Shown in pieces: positions 46,801 to 54,697 of a stretch of DNA of 64,000 bases. Positions within the stretch are counted from its first letter, which is position 1. Every line of letters starts with the position of its first letter. The notes under the pieces are model-generated. The model had not been told where the DNA came from, did not search any database, and saw only the letters and a list, made by a program, of their open reading frames with translations. Position numbers and translations under genes: made by a program. The DNA is from a bacterium (lineage in GTDB: Bacteria > Armatimonadota > JACIXR01): positions 124,001 through 188,000 of the forward strand of contig JACIXR010000006.1 in assembly GCA_014360495.1 (NCBI GenBank), read 5' to 3'.

Positions 46801-48864
46801 AATGAACTAGAATCAGCCTTTACAACCCTCATCCAGACAATTCAGTCGGGCGTTGACACAGTAGTTGACTGGATAGAAGGGGGAGTAAATTGGGTTTTAT
46901 CCGGTGTGGAATCGTTTTCCTTGTCGGGCAGGGGTCAACCCCAGGCAGAGTTAGTTGGTTATGAGATAAAGACGCCGATATTCGCTGAGACGAGAGAGGG
47001 AATCTCCATCTCCTTTATCCCCTACAAAGCGAGGAAAGTGAGGATGTTATCACGCCAAGATGTGCAGGAAGTGACGATGATGAAATATGGCGTTAACTTG
47101 AATGTTAAGAATGCGGATGGGACCTATCTAACTTCTTTCCCAGCAAACTCCAATACCCTCAGGATAACAGTTGGGGATGACCAATTGAGGGAGAGGGGCT
47201 TTGACCCCGCCCAGGATTATCAAAACCTGAAAATCTTTTGGTTCAATCCCGATGATAACACTTGGATTGAAATGCCGACTACAATTACGAGAAACGCTGA
47301 TTCCACAACATTGGAAGCCAAGCCGGAGAAACCAGGTACATATGCGGGAGGGATAGCTTCTCTACCTCCCGATAGGGAGCCGCCCCAGATAACCATCATA
47401 TCACCCCAAAATGGGGCGACCACATCTCTCACACCAATCCTCTGCGCCTCCATAACCGACCCAAATCTCAAAGCTGATACGATAAAATTCAAGATAGATG
47501 GTGAGGAGGTTGAACCTGTTTATAGGTATGCTGACCCATCGGTTAGCCAATACCTCGCCCTTCCTTCCCAACCCCTAACTCAAGCTTCCCATAGGCTTGA
47601 GGTCTATGCGGAAGACAAATCGGGCAATCATAGAAGCGTAGATGTTAGTTTCACGGCTTCCTCCTCAACGCCTAAATTGAATATCAGCTTTATCTCCCTC
47701 CCCTTCGCACCCAAGGATATCCTCTCAAGGATGGTTGATTTCCAGCAAGTCGCTGTTTGGACAGGGACAAATTACTATATCTCCAACGAGCTTGCCCCGG
47801 AAATCGCGAGGGGCTTTTGGTTGAAGACTTCCCAGAATTTTGAGCCATCAACTCTCAAGCCCCTTGGCTATGCTATACCGACTGATAGGGAGTTCAGCCT
47901 TCCTTTGAATAGGGGCTGGCAAGCCTTCGGGCTCCCTTGGATTTATCCCCTGCCGATAAGTGGGCTACTAATTGAGGATATGAACGGGAATAGGAAGCCA
48001 TTCTCCGAGGCGGGCAATCTCGTTGGACCGATACTTTTCCGCTGGGACGGGACAAAATATGTTAACGCTGGGCTCCAACAGGGTATGGAGAAAACTCTCT
48101 ATCCCTGGTTCAGCTACTGGGTCAGGGTAAAGGAAGATTGCAAGCTTATTTTCCCCAAGGAGCCCTGGAATGTTAAGGCGCAGAGGGGTTCAAATCTTGA
48201 GGGCTTCTGCCTGCCTATAAAAGCTGTCTTCTCCGATGGAGCAAGCGAAGATGTATACATAGGTATGGGCAAGCAGGAGATAACATCTCCCTTCCCACCT
48301 CCCGCTCCCTATTTTCAGGGTCAGAAGAGGATAGCAATTATAAAAAATGGAGAGCTTCTTTACATAGACATTCGCAAGGAGGGAGGGAAGCAGGAGTGGA
48401 GATTGGCTGTGAAGGGAGATGCTACCCTGTTCTTCCCCAATCTCTCCTATCTTCCCAAGGGTTGGCAGGTTATTCTCACTGATGGGGATAAAAGATATTA
48501 CCTGAAGACGACATCGGCGATTAAAGTGGAGGGTGATAAGGAGCTGAAGGTGGAGATAGGAGAGGGATTGATAACACCGCTTCTCATAAATATGTTGGAT
48601 GCGAGGTCGGTGAGGGGAGGAGTCAATATAAGCTGGAGTGTCAATTTGCCCTGTCAGGTTAAGGTAGCGATTAAGGGAGCGGATGGAAGGATATTGAGGG
48701 ATTTGGGGATGAGGGCGTCATCCTCCGGGCTGAATTCCCTATTCTGGGATGGAAAGGGGCAGGATGGGAAGCCTTTGCCGGCGGGAATTTACATAATAGA
48801 GCTCACCGCGAGGGATGAGCTCAATCAATTTGTTAGAGCGATAAGGATGGTGAACTTGAGATGA
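43807..48864 (+). CDS. Giant multidomain surface protein with seven-bladed propeller
   Basis: A 1685-residue exported protein; the hydrophobic segment TAVFLLFLLSNTYAYCAS lies after a basic N-terminus. Residues 55-348 are seven 42-residue repeats (each with AIYGDKIVW and DIYMYDLS), a TolB/WD-like propeller. A fibronectin III domain follows (about 352-445), then a DUF11 domain (KTVDKTTANIGDTLKYTLTY). A long beta/helical region to about 1100, an Ig-like segment (PPQITIISPQNGATT) and a C-terminal FlgD-like Ig fold (GLNSLFWDGKGQDGKPLPAG) complete it. The last type often serves as a secretion or anchoring tail. Function is probably adhesion or substrate binding. Confidence 0.75.
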   Translation: MVRSDRLARHWRWTLERATAVFLLFLLSNTYAYCASSPANSRQVHSLRALTRGEEVQITNDLHDQWNPAIYGDKIVWQDYRNGNWDIYMYDLSTKKEVQITNDPHDQWWPAIYGDKIVWQDWRNGNLDIYMYDLSIGQEVPICTNGAGQYAPAIYGDKIVWQDYRNGNWDIYMYDLSTKKEVQITNDPHDQWNPAIYGDKIVWEVWRYGKPDIYMYDLSTGQEVPICTNNSDQYAPAIYGDKIVWEDWRNGDSDIYMYDLSAGREIPICTNSALQYAPAIYGDKIVWEDWRNGNCDIYMYDLSIGQEVPICTNGAGQDDPAIYGDKIVWEDERNGNCDIYMYDLSVDTTPPTAPKNLTATVVGLEEIDLSWEASTDSGGSGLDGYEVMRRESGGTFSRIARVDANTLTYKDKNVFINITYEYRVRAYDKAGNYSDFSNIATATITLPFTFTKTVDKTTANIGDTLKYTLTYKNDSSYTLSNLKIKDSLSSNVDYVSGSATGGGSYDASNRTLEWQIGSLQPGGQGSVQFQVQVLGGTEIVNKAEISFAGGKIESNTVTTTISLPSHNITEDVNFSFSASLFAGLYGEIGVSLSSLGLKGAELAGGALRGLDIGFTITPVNNVYALKIENNSSTGAKIEGSLGKAEAGIVSATAVEAGLTANILNGIEDLIPNPLNDAQQSAYSLSIIFTSAASVAAKSSQLALLPGVGKFVEALADYITEADPYKTESSEAIELVGESGLLDVSLGAGAESKGKAEIGNDVVGGSIAGKMEKVTNLRQQDDWKHQYSFTISSGASLACPFIAGVTGQQEFTAGFKENESNDITSLFYGGSVDPGVGVAFTELHYIKTYRAEISPSLFSRIYNECQNNQIALFLNGVKCALMPGSLIDSSSEFESMISQYAQKGEATYELGEEEKKQVGLELSVDIGAALGVGGGIQIGFAGEIVYSNSFPTEKGYLMNGGRVAIEKYNRVPSQYREVQGIASFIQKMVQNVLNVSAFINELESAFTTLIQTIQSGVDTVVDWIEGGVNWVLSGVESFSLSGRGQPQAELVGYEIKTPIFAETREGISISFIPYKARKVRMLSRQDVQEVTMMKYGVNLNVKNADGTYLTSFPANSNTLRITVGDDQLRERGFDPAQDYQNLKIFWFNPDDNTWIEMPTTITRNADSTTLEAKPEKPGTYAGGIASLPPDREPPQITIISPQNGATTSLTPILCASITDPNLKADTIKFKIDGEEVEPVYRYADPSVSQYLALPSQPLTQASHRLEVYAEDKSGNHRSVDVSFTASSSTPKLNISFISLPFAPKDILSRMVDFQQVAVWTGTNYYISNELAPEIARGFWLKTSQNFEPSTLKPLGYAIPTDREFSLPLNRGWQAFGLPWIYPLPISGLLIEDMNGNRKPFSEAGNLVGPILFRWDGTKYVNAGLQQGMEKTLYPWFSYWVRVKEDCKLIFPKEPWNVKAQRGSNLEGFCLPIKAVFSDGASEDVYIGMGKQEITSPFPPPAPYFQGQKRIAIIKNGELLYIDIRKEGGKQEWRLAVKGDATLFFPNLSYLPKGWQVILTDGDKRYYLKTTSAIKVEGDKELKVEIGEGLITPLLINMLDARSVRGGVNISWSVNLPCQVKVAIKGADGRILRDLGMRASSSGLNSLFWDGKGQDGKPLPAGIYIIELTARDELNQFVRAIRMVNLR
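43969..44850 (+). repeat. Seven tandem 126-bp coding repeats
   Basis: Seven units begin at 43969, 44095, 44221, 44347, 44473, 44599 and 44725 with no length change. Long stretches are identical in DNA (for example CCAGCTATATATGGTGATAA in most units). Units alternate between a QITNDPHDQW type and a PICTN type. This points to recent amplification or gene conversion. Confidence 0.9.
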
Positions 48865-49268
48865 TGAGAAAATTATTCTTGCTGTTCACGATAGTCCCAA
48901 TAGTAGTGCTTCTTACGGGCTGTGGCGGAGGCGGTGGAGGAGGTGTTTCAAAGCCTCCTGCCCCTGAAAACTTCGTAGCCGATAGAGTTTGGGTTAAAAA
49001 CGGAACCAACTTGACCCAGAAGGTAACTCTATCTTGGGAGCTTGTTGATGGAGCACAGTTGTATAAAGTTTACATACAAGTTGAAGGTCAAACAGCGCCA
49101 ACATTTCTCAAAGAAATTTCCTCATCCGAGGTGCCTTACACATACAACCTTCCCTCGGATTTATATGTCTTAGATATAGACTTTTTAGTATCCGCCGTTG
49201 TAAATGGTGTTGAGGGAGAGCTTGCCCGAGCTTCAGCACCTGCTCCACCTCCTCCCAGCCCGTTTTAG
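48861..49268 (+). CDS. Small lipoprotein with a fibronectin-like domain
   Basis: A 135-residue protein whose ATG overlaps the stop of the surface-protein gene (ATGATGA), so the two are translationally coupled. The signal peptide ends in the lipobox VVLLTGC, followed by seven glycines as a flexible linker. The rest (PPAPENFVADRVWVKNGT and following) resembles one fibronectin III sandwich, ending in a proline-rich tail. It may anchor or chaperone the giant protein at the membrane; that is inference from coupling only. Confidence 0.7.
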   Translation: MMRKLFLLFTIVPIVVLLTGCGGGGGGGVSKPPAPENFVADRVWVKNGTNLTQKVTLSWELVDGAQLYKVYIQVEGQTAPTFLKEISSSEVPYTYNLPSDLYVLDIDFLVSAVVNGVEGELARASAPAPPPPSPF

Positions 49269-49284
49269 CTTATAGGGAAAGCTT

Positions 49285-51969
49285 TCATCCCGCAACGAAC
49301 CTATTTATTGCGGACCGGTATACCTCCTCTATGTCTTTAAGAGATAGGCTTATCAATTCGTCCCCTGACATTCTTTCAATATGAAGTCTCTTCCCGCCTA
49401 CCTTTCCGATGATGGTTATTGGGACCCCGAGCTCATCTGCCAAGCCCTCAAGAAGCGGGAGCTTTTCTGGTGATAGGGAAAGGACAAAACGGGCTTGGCT
49501 TTCGCTGAAAAGGAAGTGGGAGGGAGGTAATGAGAAAGAAGGTATTTCAACTGTGGCGCCGATTTTCCCCAAAATACAAGCTTCCGCGAGGGCAACAGCC
49601 AATCCTCCCTCCGCTACATCGTGGGCAGAGGAAAGGAGTCCCAGTTTCGCTGCCTCTTGGCATAGCTTGTTTGCTCTCCATTCCCTCTCCAAATCAACCG
49701 TTGGAGGTTCTCCCGCTATCTTACCGAAAATCTCCTTTAGATATTCGGAACCCCCTAACTCGGGGAATGTTTCGCCCACGAGAACGACAAGGTCGCCCTC
49801 GTTACGAAAACCCGCTTGAACTCTCTTTTCTATATCCTCAATCAAGCCAAGCATTCCCACAACAGGAGTGGGGAAGACCCTCCGATTCGGGCTTTCATTA
49901 TAGAAGGAAACATTTCCCGATATGATGGGAATATTCAAATATGAGGCTGCTTTCGCCATCCCTTTTATCGTCTCGCTGAACTGCCAAATTACTTCTCCTT
50001 TTTCCGGCGAACCGAAATTGAGGCAATCGGTTATGGCGAGTGGTTGGGCACCCGTGGCAGAGATATTCCGAGCTGATTCCGCTACCGCTATCATCCCTCC
50101 TTTGTAGGGATTAAGATAGACATACCTGCCATTCCCATCGGTCTTAACGGCTATTCCCTTATTTGTCCCCTTCACTCTTAGGAGGGCGGCATCCCCTCCA
50201 GGGTAAATTACAGTGTTTATCAAAACCATATGGTCATATTGCTCATATACCCATTCCTTGCTTGCGATGTTTGGAGAAGAAAGAAGGCGAAGGAGAACTT
50301 GATTGTAGTCATCGGGTTCAGGCAAATCAAGGGGATTGAAGGAAGCGAGCTCATCTATATAAGAGGGTTTAATCGGCTTTGGACGATAGCGAGGTGCTTC
50401 CGCCAAAAGCTTTGCCGGCACCTCCGCTACGACCTCGCCTTTGTGTTTCACCCTTAGAATTCCATCATCCGTTACAACCCCTATGGGAGCGTAATTCAAT
50501 CCCCATTTCTCTATGACTTTCCTGACTTTATCTTCCTCGTTATTCTTAACGATTAGGAGCATCCTCTCCTGGGATTCGGAGAGCATTATCTCAAAGGGGG
50601 TCATGCCAGTTTCCCGAAGGGGAACCCTGTCCAAGTCCAACTCCATTCCCGTTCCTGCCCGCGCGGCGGTCTCGCTTGTTGAGGAGGTTATTCCTGCCGC
50701 TCCCATATCCTGAACACCTACCACAGCGCCGGTCTTTATAGCCTCTAAAACCGCTTCTATGAGCAACTTTTCGCTGAAGGGGTCGCCAATCTGAACCTGT
50801 GGTCTTTTGCTTTCCGATTCCGGTCCGAGCTCAACGGAGGCGAAAGCTGCGCCAGCGATTCCATCTCTTCCCGTGCTTGAACCTACCAAAACGGCTATGT
50901 TGCCCACCCCCTCTGCCCTTCCCTTCTGGAGTTCCTCAATCCTACCCAAACCGACACACATCACATTGACGAGGGGATTGTCTTCATAGGAATCCTCAAA
51001 ATAAATCTCTCCCGCAACGGTGGGAACGCCGATGCAGTTATGAACGGCGAACCCTCCCTGAGTTATGAATATATGCGTATCCTCTACCTCAACATCAAAC
51101 ACCCATCTCTCTTCCTTTATATCTCTAACCCCGACGACCTTCGTGGGGCGGGGATAGGAAAGGTCTTGGAAGAGAAGGAGGGTATCTCCCTTTTCCAGTT
51201 CCCCAGCATTGATAAACCTAACTCCACCCTTGAAAGTAAGGAGAGGATGGTCGTGGGTGGCAAGGAGCTTTCTTCCAGAGGCGGTGATAATTTCCAGGAA
51301 AGAAGTAGCTTTTCTTCGGAAGACTTTAAGTGCTTTCTTCCAGCATACGGATAGGCTCTTGGGGTCATATGAGAGGATTTGCACATCTTCAATCTCGGCG
51401 GCTTGGGGGAAATCCTCCTTTTTGGGGATGAACCTATCCGCTAATTCCTCTAACGATATACATTCCATATTTCCCTTAAGCTTCAATACGACCTTCTCTT
51501 CTGCAGGTAGGCAATTTCCATAGAACGATATGCCCGAAACAACCCCTTGGAATAGATATTTAACCCTTGGGGATGTAAGGGAGCCGAAGCGGAGGGAATC
51601 AAGGAGAGCTATTGGACGGGTGCCCATGGCTAAAATATCCCTTACTATTCCACCTATGCCAGTAGCTGCTCCTTGGAAAGGTTCAACAGCGGAGGGATGG
51701 TTATGGGACTCCATCTTCATTGATACGCATAAGCCGTCTCCTATATCAACTACCCCGGCGTTCTCTCCAGGTCCCTGAATTACCCATGGAGCGGAAGTAG
51801 GGAAAAGTTTGAGGAATTTCTTTGAGTGTTTATATCCGCAATGCTCGGACCAAAGAACGGAGAACATTCCCAACTCAACGATGTTTGGTTCCCGTCCAAG
51901 TGCCTTCTTGATTCTCTCGTATTCGTATCTTGTGAGTCCGAGCTCTTTATAGATAGGTTTTCTTCTCAT
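49285..51969 (-). CDS. purL: Phosphoribosylformylglycinamidine synthase II, interrupted by an intein
   Basis: The 894-residue precursor would splice to about 735 residues, the normal length of the small PurL. PurL uses ATP to convert FGAR to FGAM with ammonia from PurQ. N-terminal landmarks are YKELGLTRYEYERIKKALGR, LWSEHCGYKHSK and MKMESHNHPSAVEPFQGAAT. The C-extein resumes at CIGVPTVAGEIYFEDSYEDN and keeps VQDMGAAGITSS, DCLNFGSPEKGEV and SSAHDVAEGGLAVALAEA. The intein splits the conserved GN-CIGVPT motif. It lies downstream of purQ in the purB-S-Q-L cluster. Confidence 0.95.
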   Translation of the reverse strand: MRRKPIYKELGLTRYEYERIKKALGREPNIVELGMFSVLWSEHCGYKHSKKFLKLFPTSAPWVIQGPGENAGVVDIGDGLCVSMKMESHNHPSAVEPFQGAATGIGGIVRDILAMGTRPIALLDSLRFGSLTSPRVKYLFQGVVSGISFYGNCLPAEEKVVLKLKGNMECISLEELADRFIPKKEDFPQAAEIEDVQILSYDPKSLSVCWKKALKVFRRKATSFLEIITASGRKLLATHDHPLLTFKGGVRFINAGELEKGDTLLLFQDLSYPRPTKVVGVRDIKEERWVFDVEVEDTHIFITQGGFAVHNCIGVPTVAGEIYFEDSYEDNPLVNVMCVGLGRIEELQKGRAEGVGNIAVLVGSSTGRDGIAGAAFASVELGPESESKRPQVQIGDPFSEKLLIEAVLEAIKTGAVVGVQDMGAAGITSSTSETAARAGTGMELDLDRVPLRETGMTPFEIMLSESQERMLLIVKNNEEDKVRKVIEKWGLNYAPIGVVTDDGILRVKHKGEVVAEVPAKLLAEAPRYRPKPIKPSYIDELASFNPLDLPEPDDYNQVLLRLLSSPNIASKEWVYEQYDHMVLINTVIYPGGDAALLRVKGTNKGIAVKTDGNGRYVYLNPYKGGMIAVAESARNISATGAQPLAITDCLNFGSPEKGEVIWQFSETIKGMAKAASYLNIPIISGNVSFYNESPNRRVFPTPVVGMLGLIEDIEKRVQAGFRNEGDLVVLVGETFPELGGSEYLKEIFGKIAGEPPTVDLEREWRANKLCQEAAKLGLLSSAHDVAEGGLAVALAEACILGKIGATVEIPSFSLPPSHFLFSESQARFVLSLSPEKLPLLEGLADELGVPITIIGKVGGKRLHIERMSGDELISLSLKDIEEVYRSAINRFVAG
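51037..51513 (-). other. Mini-intein in PurL (159 residues, no homing endonuclease)
   Basis: PurL residues 153-311. The first residue is Cys (CLPAEEKVVLKLKG, block A). GRKLLATHDHPLLTF is block B with the TxxH motif. WVFDVEVEDTHIFITQGG is block F. FAVHN followed by Cys of the C-extein is block G, with the penultimate His and terminal Asn needed for splicing. The roughly 80 residues between blocks B and F leave no room for a LAGLIDADG endonuclease. All splicing residues are present, so activity is expected. Confidence 0.93.
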
Positions 51970-51998
51970 AGAATCCTTTTAACCTCCTCAATAAGCTT

Positions 51999-52706
51999 TC
52001 AAAGATTTGTTTTAGCCCATTCAGCCATTGATTTGAAGATGCGGAATCCATCTGCAGAGGAAAGAATTTGCTCGGAGCACCTCTCGGGGTGAGGCATTAG
52101 TCCGAGGACGTTTCCCTTCCCGTTAACGATTCCCGCTATGAAGTTCATGGAGCCATTTGGATTCGCCTCATCGGAGAGGTTTCCTTCTGGGTCGCAATAG
52201 CGTAAGACGACTTGCTTATTATCCTCAATGGATTTCAGAACATCTGGGGGAGCGAAAAATCTTCCTTCAAAATGGGCTATCGGCATCCGAAGGACTTCTC
52301 CCTCCCTATAGAGGTGTGTGAACGGGGTTCGGTTATTTTCAACGCGGAGATGGACGAACTTGCAAAGGAAACGCAGATTGGTGTTTTTGAGAAGAGCGCC
52401 GGGGAGAAGCCCTGCCTCAACGAGGATTTGAAACCCGTTGCATATTCCTATAACGAGCTTTCCTTTCTCAGCTTCCTTTCTCACGGCTTCCATAATTGGA
52501 GATAGCTTCGCTATAGCGCCGGTGCGAAGATAGTCTCCATAGGAGAAACCGCCGGGAAGGATTATGCAGTGATAGTCCGAGAGGTCGCTTTGGGTATGCC
52601 AAACATAGTCAACATCCTCCCCTAGGACTTCTTTAACGACGTAATAGCAATCCATTTCACAGTTAGTGCCGGGGAAGACCACTGTTGCGAACTTTATTTT
52701 AGCCAT
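51999..52706 (-). CDS. purQ: Phosphoribosylformylglycinamidine synthase I (glutaminase subunit)
   Basis: A 235-residue class I glutamine amidotransferase that feeds ammonia to PurL. It shows VVFPGTNCEMDCYYV, LPGGFSYGDYLRTGAIA, the nucleophile elbow VIGICNGFQILVEAGLLPG and the His-Glu end motif LMPHPERCSE. AGAGGGAAAGGA precedes the ATG. The upstream 44-codon ORF overlaps its first 13 bases. Confidence 0.95.
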   Translation of the reverse strand: MAKIKFATVVFPGTNCEMDCYYVVKEVLGEDVDYVWHTQSDLSDYHCIILPGGFSYGDYLRTGAIAKLSPIMEAVRKEAEKGKLVIGICNGFQILVEAGLLPGALLKNTNLRFLCKFVHLRVENNRTPFTHLYREGEVLRMPIAHFEGRFFAPPDVLKSIEDNKQVVLRYCDPEGNLSDEANPNGSMNFIAGIVNGKGNVLGLMPHPERCSEQILSSADGFRIFKSMAEWAKTNL

Positions 52707-52828
52707 AATCCTTTCCCTCTTTCTCCTATTAAGTCTTTAATTAAAGAGTTAACATCTTCTGCTCCACCTTTGGACAGTCTGGCAATAAGCCTGTTCGTCT
52801 CCCGTTCCTCCCTTCCAGCGCCGCTCAT
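52694..52828 (-). CDS. Unrecognised 44-residue protein between purS and purQ
   Basis: An ATG overlaps the purS stop in ATGA, and the frame ends 13 bases inside purQ, so it is wedged and probably translationally coupled. The peptide starts MSGAGREERETNRLIARLSK and continues GGAEDVNSLIKDLIGERGKG. It is charged and predicted helical, without Cys or membrane segments. GAGG lies 7 bases before the ATG. I do not recognise a family. It may be a real small subunit or regulator of the FGAM synthase complex, or a chance frame that couples purS to purQ. Confidence 0.5.
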   Translation of the reverse strand: MSGAGREERETNRLIARLSKGGAEDVNSLIKDLIGERGKGLWLK

Positions 52829-53061
52829 CTCTTATCCTCAATAACTATTTCATAATCCTCCACAACGGGATTTGCAAGCATTCGCTCGCACATCTCCTTT
52901 ATCCTCTCCTCTGATGGATTGTTTATTTCCATCTCTATCAACTTACCTATCCTAACATTCTCAACCTCGTCAAAACCGAGATTGCGAAGCGCCCGCAGGA
53001 CTACTTGCCCTTGCACATCTAAAACTCCTTCTTTCAAGCGTATGTAAACTTTAGCCTTCAT
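52825..53061 (-). CDS. purS: Phosphoribosylformylglycinamidine synthase subunit
   Basis: A 78-residue PurS that bridges PurQ and PurL in the three-part FGAM synthase of Bacillus and archaea. Typical motifs are KVYIRLKEGVLDVQGQVVLR and RNLGFDEVENVRIGKLIEME, and the C-terminus NPVVEDYEIVIED. It overlaps the purB stop by 11 bases, and GGAGGGC lies before its ATG. Confidence 0.95.
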   Translation of the reverse strand: MKAKVYIRLKEGVLDVQGQVVLRALRNLGFDEVENVRIGKLIEMEINNPSEERIKEMCERMLANPVVEDYEIVIEDKR

Positions 53062-54352
53062 CTATTCCTGCCCTCCTAAATATATAATCTATCCATTTCA
53101 AATGCTCGTTAAGGTCAAAACATCTCTCTATTTCCTCAGGTGAAAGAAGATTTCTAACTCTGTCATCGCTCAAAGAGACATCCCGAAGCTCTTTCCCTTC
53201 CTCCATAGCTTTGAAAGAGAGCTTTTGAACGAGCTCATACGCTTCATCCCTCGTCAGCCCTTTATCAATGAGCCTCAACATTAGGCTTTCCGACCCCCAA
53301 GTGCCGAGCGTTTTCCCTATATTCTCTCTCATTTTTCCCTCATTCACCACGAGTCCCTTCAGAACGCCTCTGAATTTCACGAGGATGTAGTGAGTGAGGG
53401 TTGTTGCTTGAGGGAAGATTATCCTCTCGGAAGCGGAGTTGGTCAAATCCCTCTCTCCCCATAAGGGTATATTTTCCAAGCTGGTGATGAGATAGGCTCT
53501 TATCACCCTGGCAAGACTGCAAATCCTCTCGCATATGATGGGGTTTTTCTTGTGGGGCATAGCAGATGAACCCCTTTGTCCTCTTCCAAATGGTTCCTGC
53601 AATTCCTCAATATTGCTTCTTTGAAGGTTTCTTATCTCTGTTGCGAACTTCTCAAGGGAGGAAGCTATGGAAGCGAGGGCAAAAAGATATTGGGAATGTC
53701 TATCCCTTTGAAGAATCTGGGTGGAAACGGGAGCGGGTTTAAGCCCTAATTCACTCAAGGCTATTTCTTCTATTTCGGGAGATGAATTGCCGAAAATACC
53801 CACAGCACCGGAGATTTTCCCATAGGAGATGATTTCCTTCGCTTCCTCCATTCTCTTTAAATTTCTCTCCATCTCACAGAACCAGAGGGCGAATTTGAAA
53901 CCCAAGGTTATTGGCTCGGCGAACATTCCGTGCGTCCTTCCCATCATGGGCGTGAACTTGTGTTCCAAAGCTTTTTGCTTTAAAAGCTCAATGACTGAAC
54001 GAATCTCTTCAATTATCACATCTGCGGATTCCCTAAGCAAAAGGGATAGAGCTGTATCAACGACATCATAGGAAGTTGCCCCATAATGGAAGAAGCGTTT
54101 CGCATCCTTTGAGAGGTTCTCTGTGGCTGCCTTAACGAAGGCGATGACATCGTGTCCAACTTCCTCCTCAATTTCTTTCATCCTTTTCAAATCGACCTTT
54201 GCCTTTTCTACTTCCTCCACCACCGAGCTTGGAACCTTTCCCTGTTTAGCCCATGCCTTCAAAATCGTTGTTTCAACCTGGAGCCACTTGGAGACCTTAT
54301 ATTCCTCGCTCCAGATTTTATCCATTGGGGGGAGGGTGTATCTCTCTATCAT
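53051..54352 (-). CDS. purB: Adenylosuccinate lyase
   Basis: A 433-residue fumarase-superfamily enzyme that removes fumarate from SAICAR and adenylosuccinate. It has GHDVIAFVKAATENL, FHYGATSYDVVDTALSLLLR, MGRTHGMFAEPITLGFKFA and the signature GSSAMPHKKNPIICERICSL. First gene of the purB-purS-orf44-purQ-purL cluster. No ribosome-binding site precedes the ATG, which sits 10 bases from the -10 box. Confidence 0.96.
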   Translation of the reverse strand: MIERYTLPPMDKIWSEEYKVSKWLQVETTILKAWAKQGKVPSSVVEEVEKAKVDLKRMKEIEEEVGHDVIAFVKAATENLSKDAKRFFHYGATSYDVVDTALSLLLRESADVIIEEIRSVIELLKQKALEHKFTPMMGRTHGMFAEPITLGFKFALWFCEMERNLKRMEEAKEIISYGKISGAVGIFGNSSPEIEEIALSELGLKPAPVSTQILQRDRHSQYLFALASIASSLEKFATEIRNLQRSNIEELQEPFGRGQRGSSAMPHKKNPIICERICSLARVIRAYLITSLENIPLWGERDLTNSASERIIFPQATTLTHYILVKFRGVLKGLVVNEGKMRENIGKTLGTWGSESLMLRLIDKGLTRDEAYELVQKLSFKAMEEGKELRDVSLSDDRVRNLLSPEEIERCFDLNEHLKWIDYIFRRAGIDEG

Positions 54353-54362
54353 TACGAAATAA

Positions 54363-54392
54363 ATAATACCCGAAAAGGATGGGAAAGGTCAA
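54363..54392 (-). promoter_or_regulatory. purB operon promoter, apparently leaderless
   Basis: On the - strand TTGACC (54392-54387) and TATTAT (54368-54363) are separated by 18 bases. The purB ATG (54352) lies 10 bases past the -10 box. I find no purine riboswitch signature in 54353-54697; the rest of that divergent gap holds no gene. Confidence 0.65.
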
Positions 54393-54645
54393 GAAACTTA
54401 TAGAAAATCAGGCTTTATTGCGGGAAAAATTACAGTGATGGGAACGCTTAAGAATGCGAAAAAAAACTATAAAAATTTGCGAATGTTTTGAGGGAGTTTC
54501 AGTATACAGACAGTAGTCCCTATGACTATATTAATTTTGCACGAAAAGATAAACTCAACATCGGTTTTGCAACGCCACTTTTTAATCTAATATAATCGGG
54601 TTACACAACGAATTCTGCAACAAAAACCTTAAGCTGATTAAATCT

Positions 54646-54674
54646 TTAACATTTAGCTGAAGGCATGTTATAAT
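54646..54674 (+). promoter_or_regulatory. Promoter of the 2-oxoacid oxidoreductase beta gene
   Basis: TTAACA (54646-54651), a 17-base spacer and TATAAT (54669-54674). AAAGGAGGG precedes the ATG at 54698. Confidence 0.75.
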
Positions 54675-54697
54675 TTATTAAAAACAAAGGAGGGATT

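Noticed and set aside
54353-54697. Possible purine riboswitch upstream of purB
   Set aside because: No conserved purine-aptamer core is visible and the promoter sits at the start codon, leaving no leader RNA.
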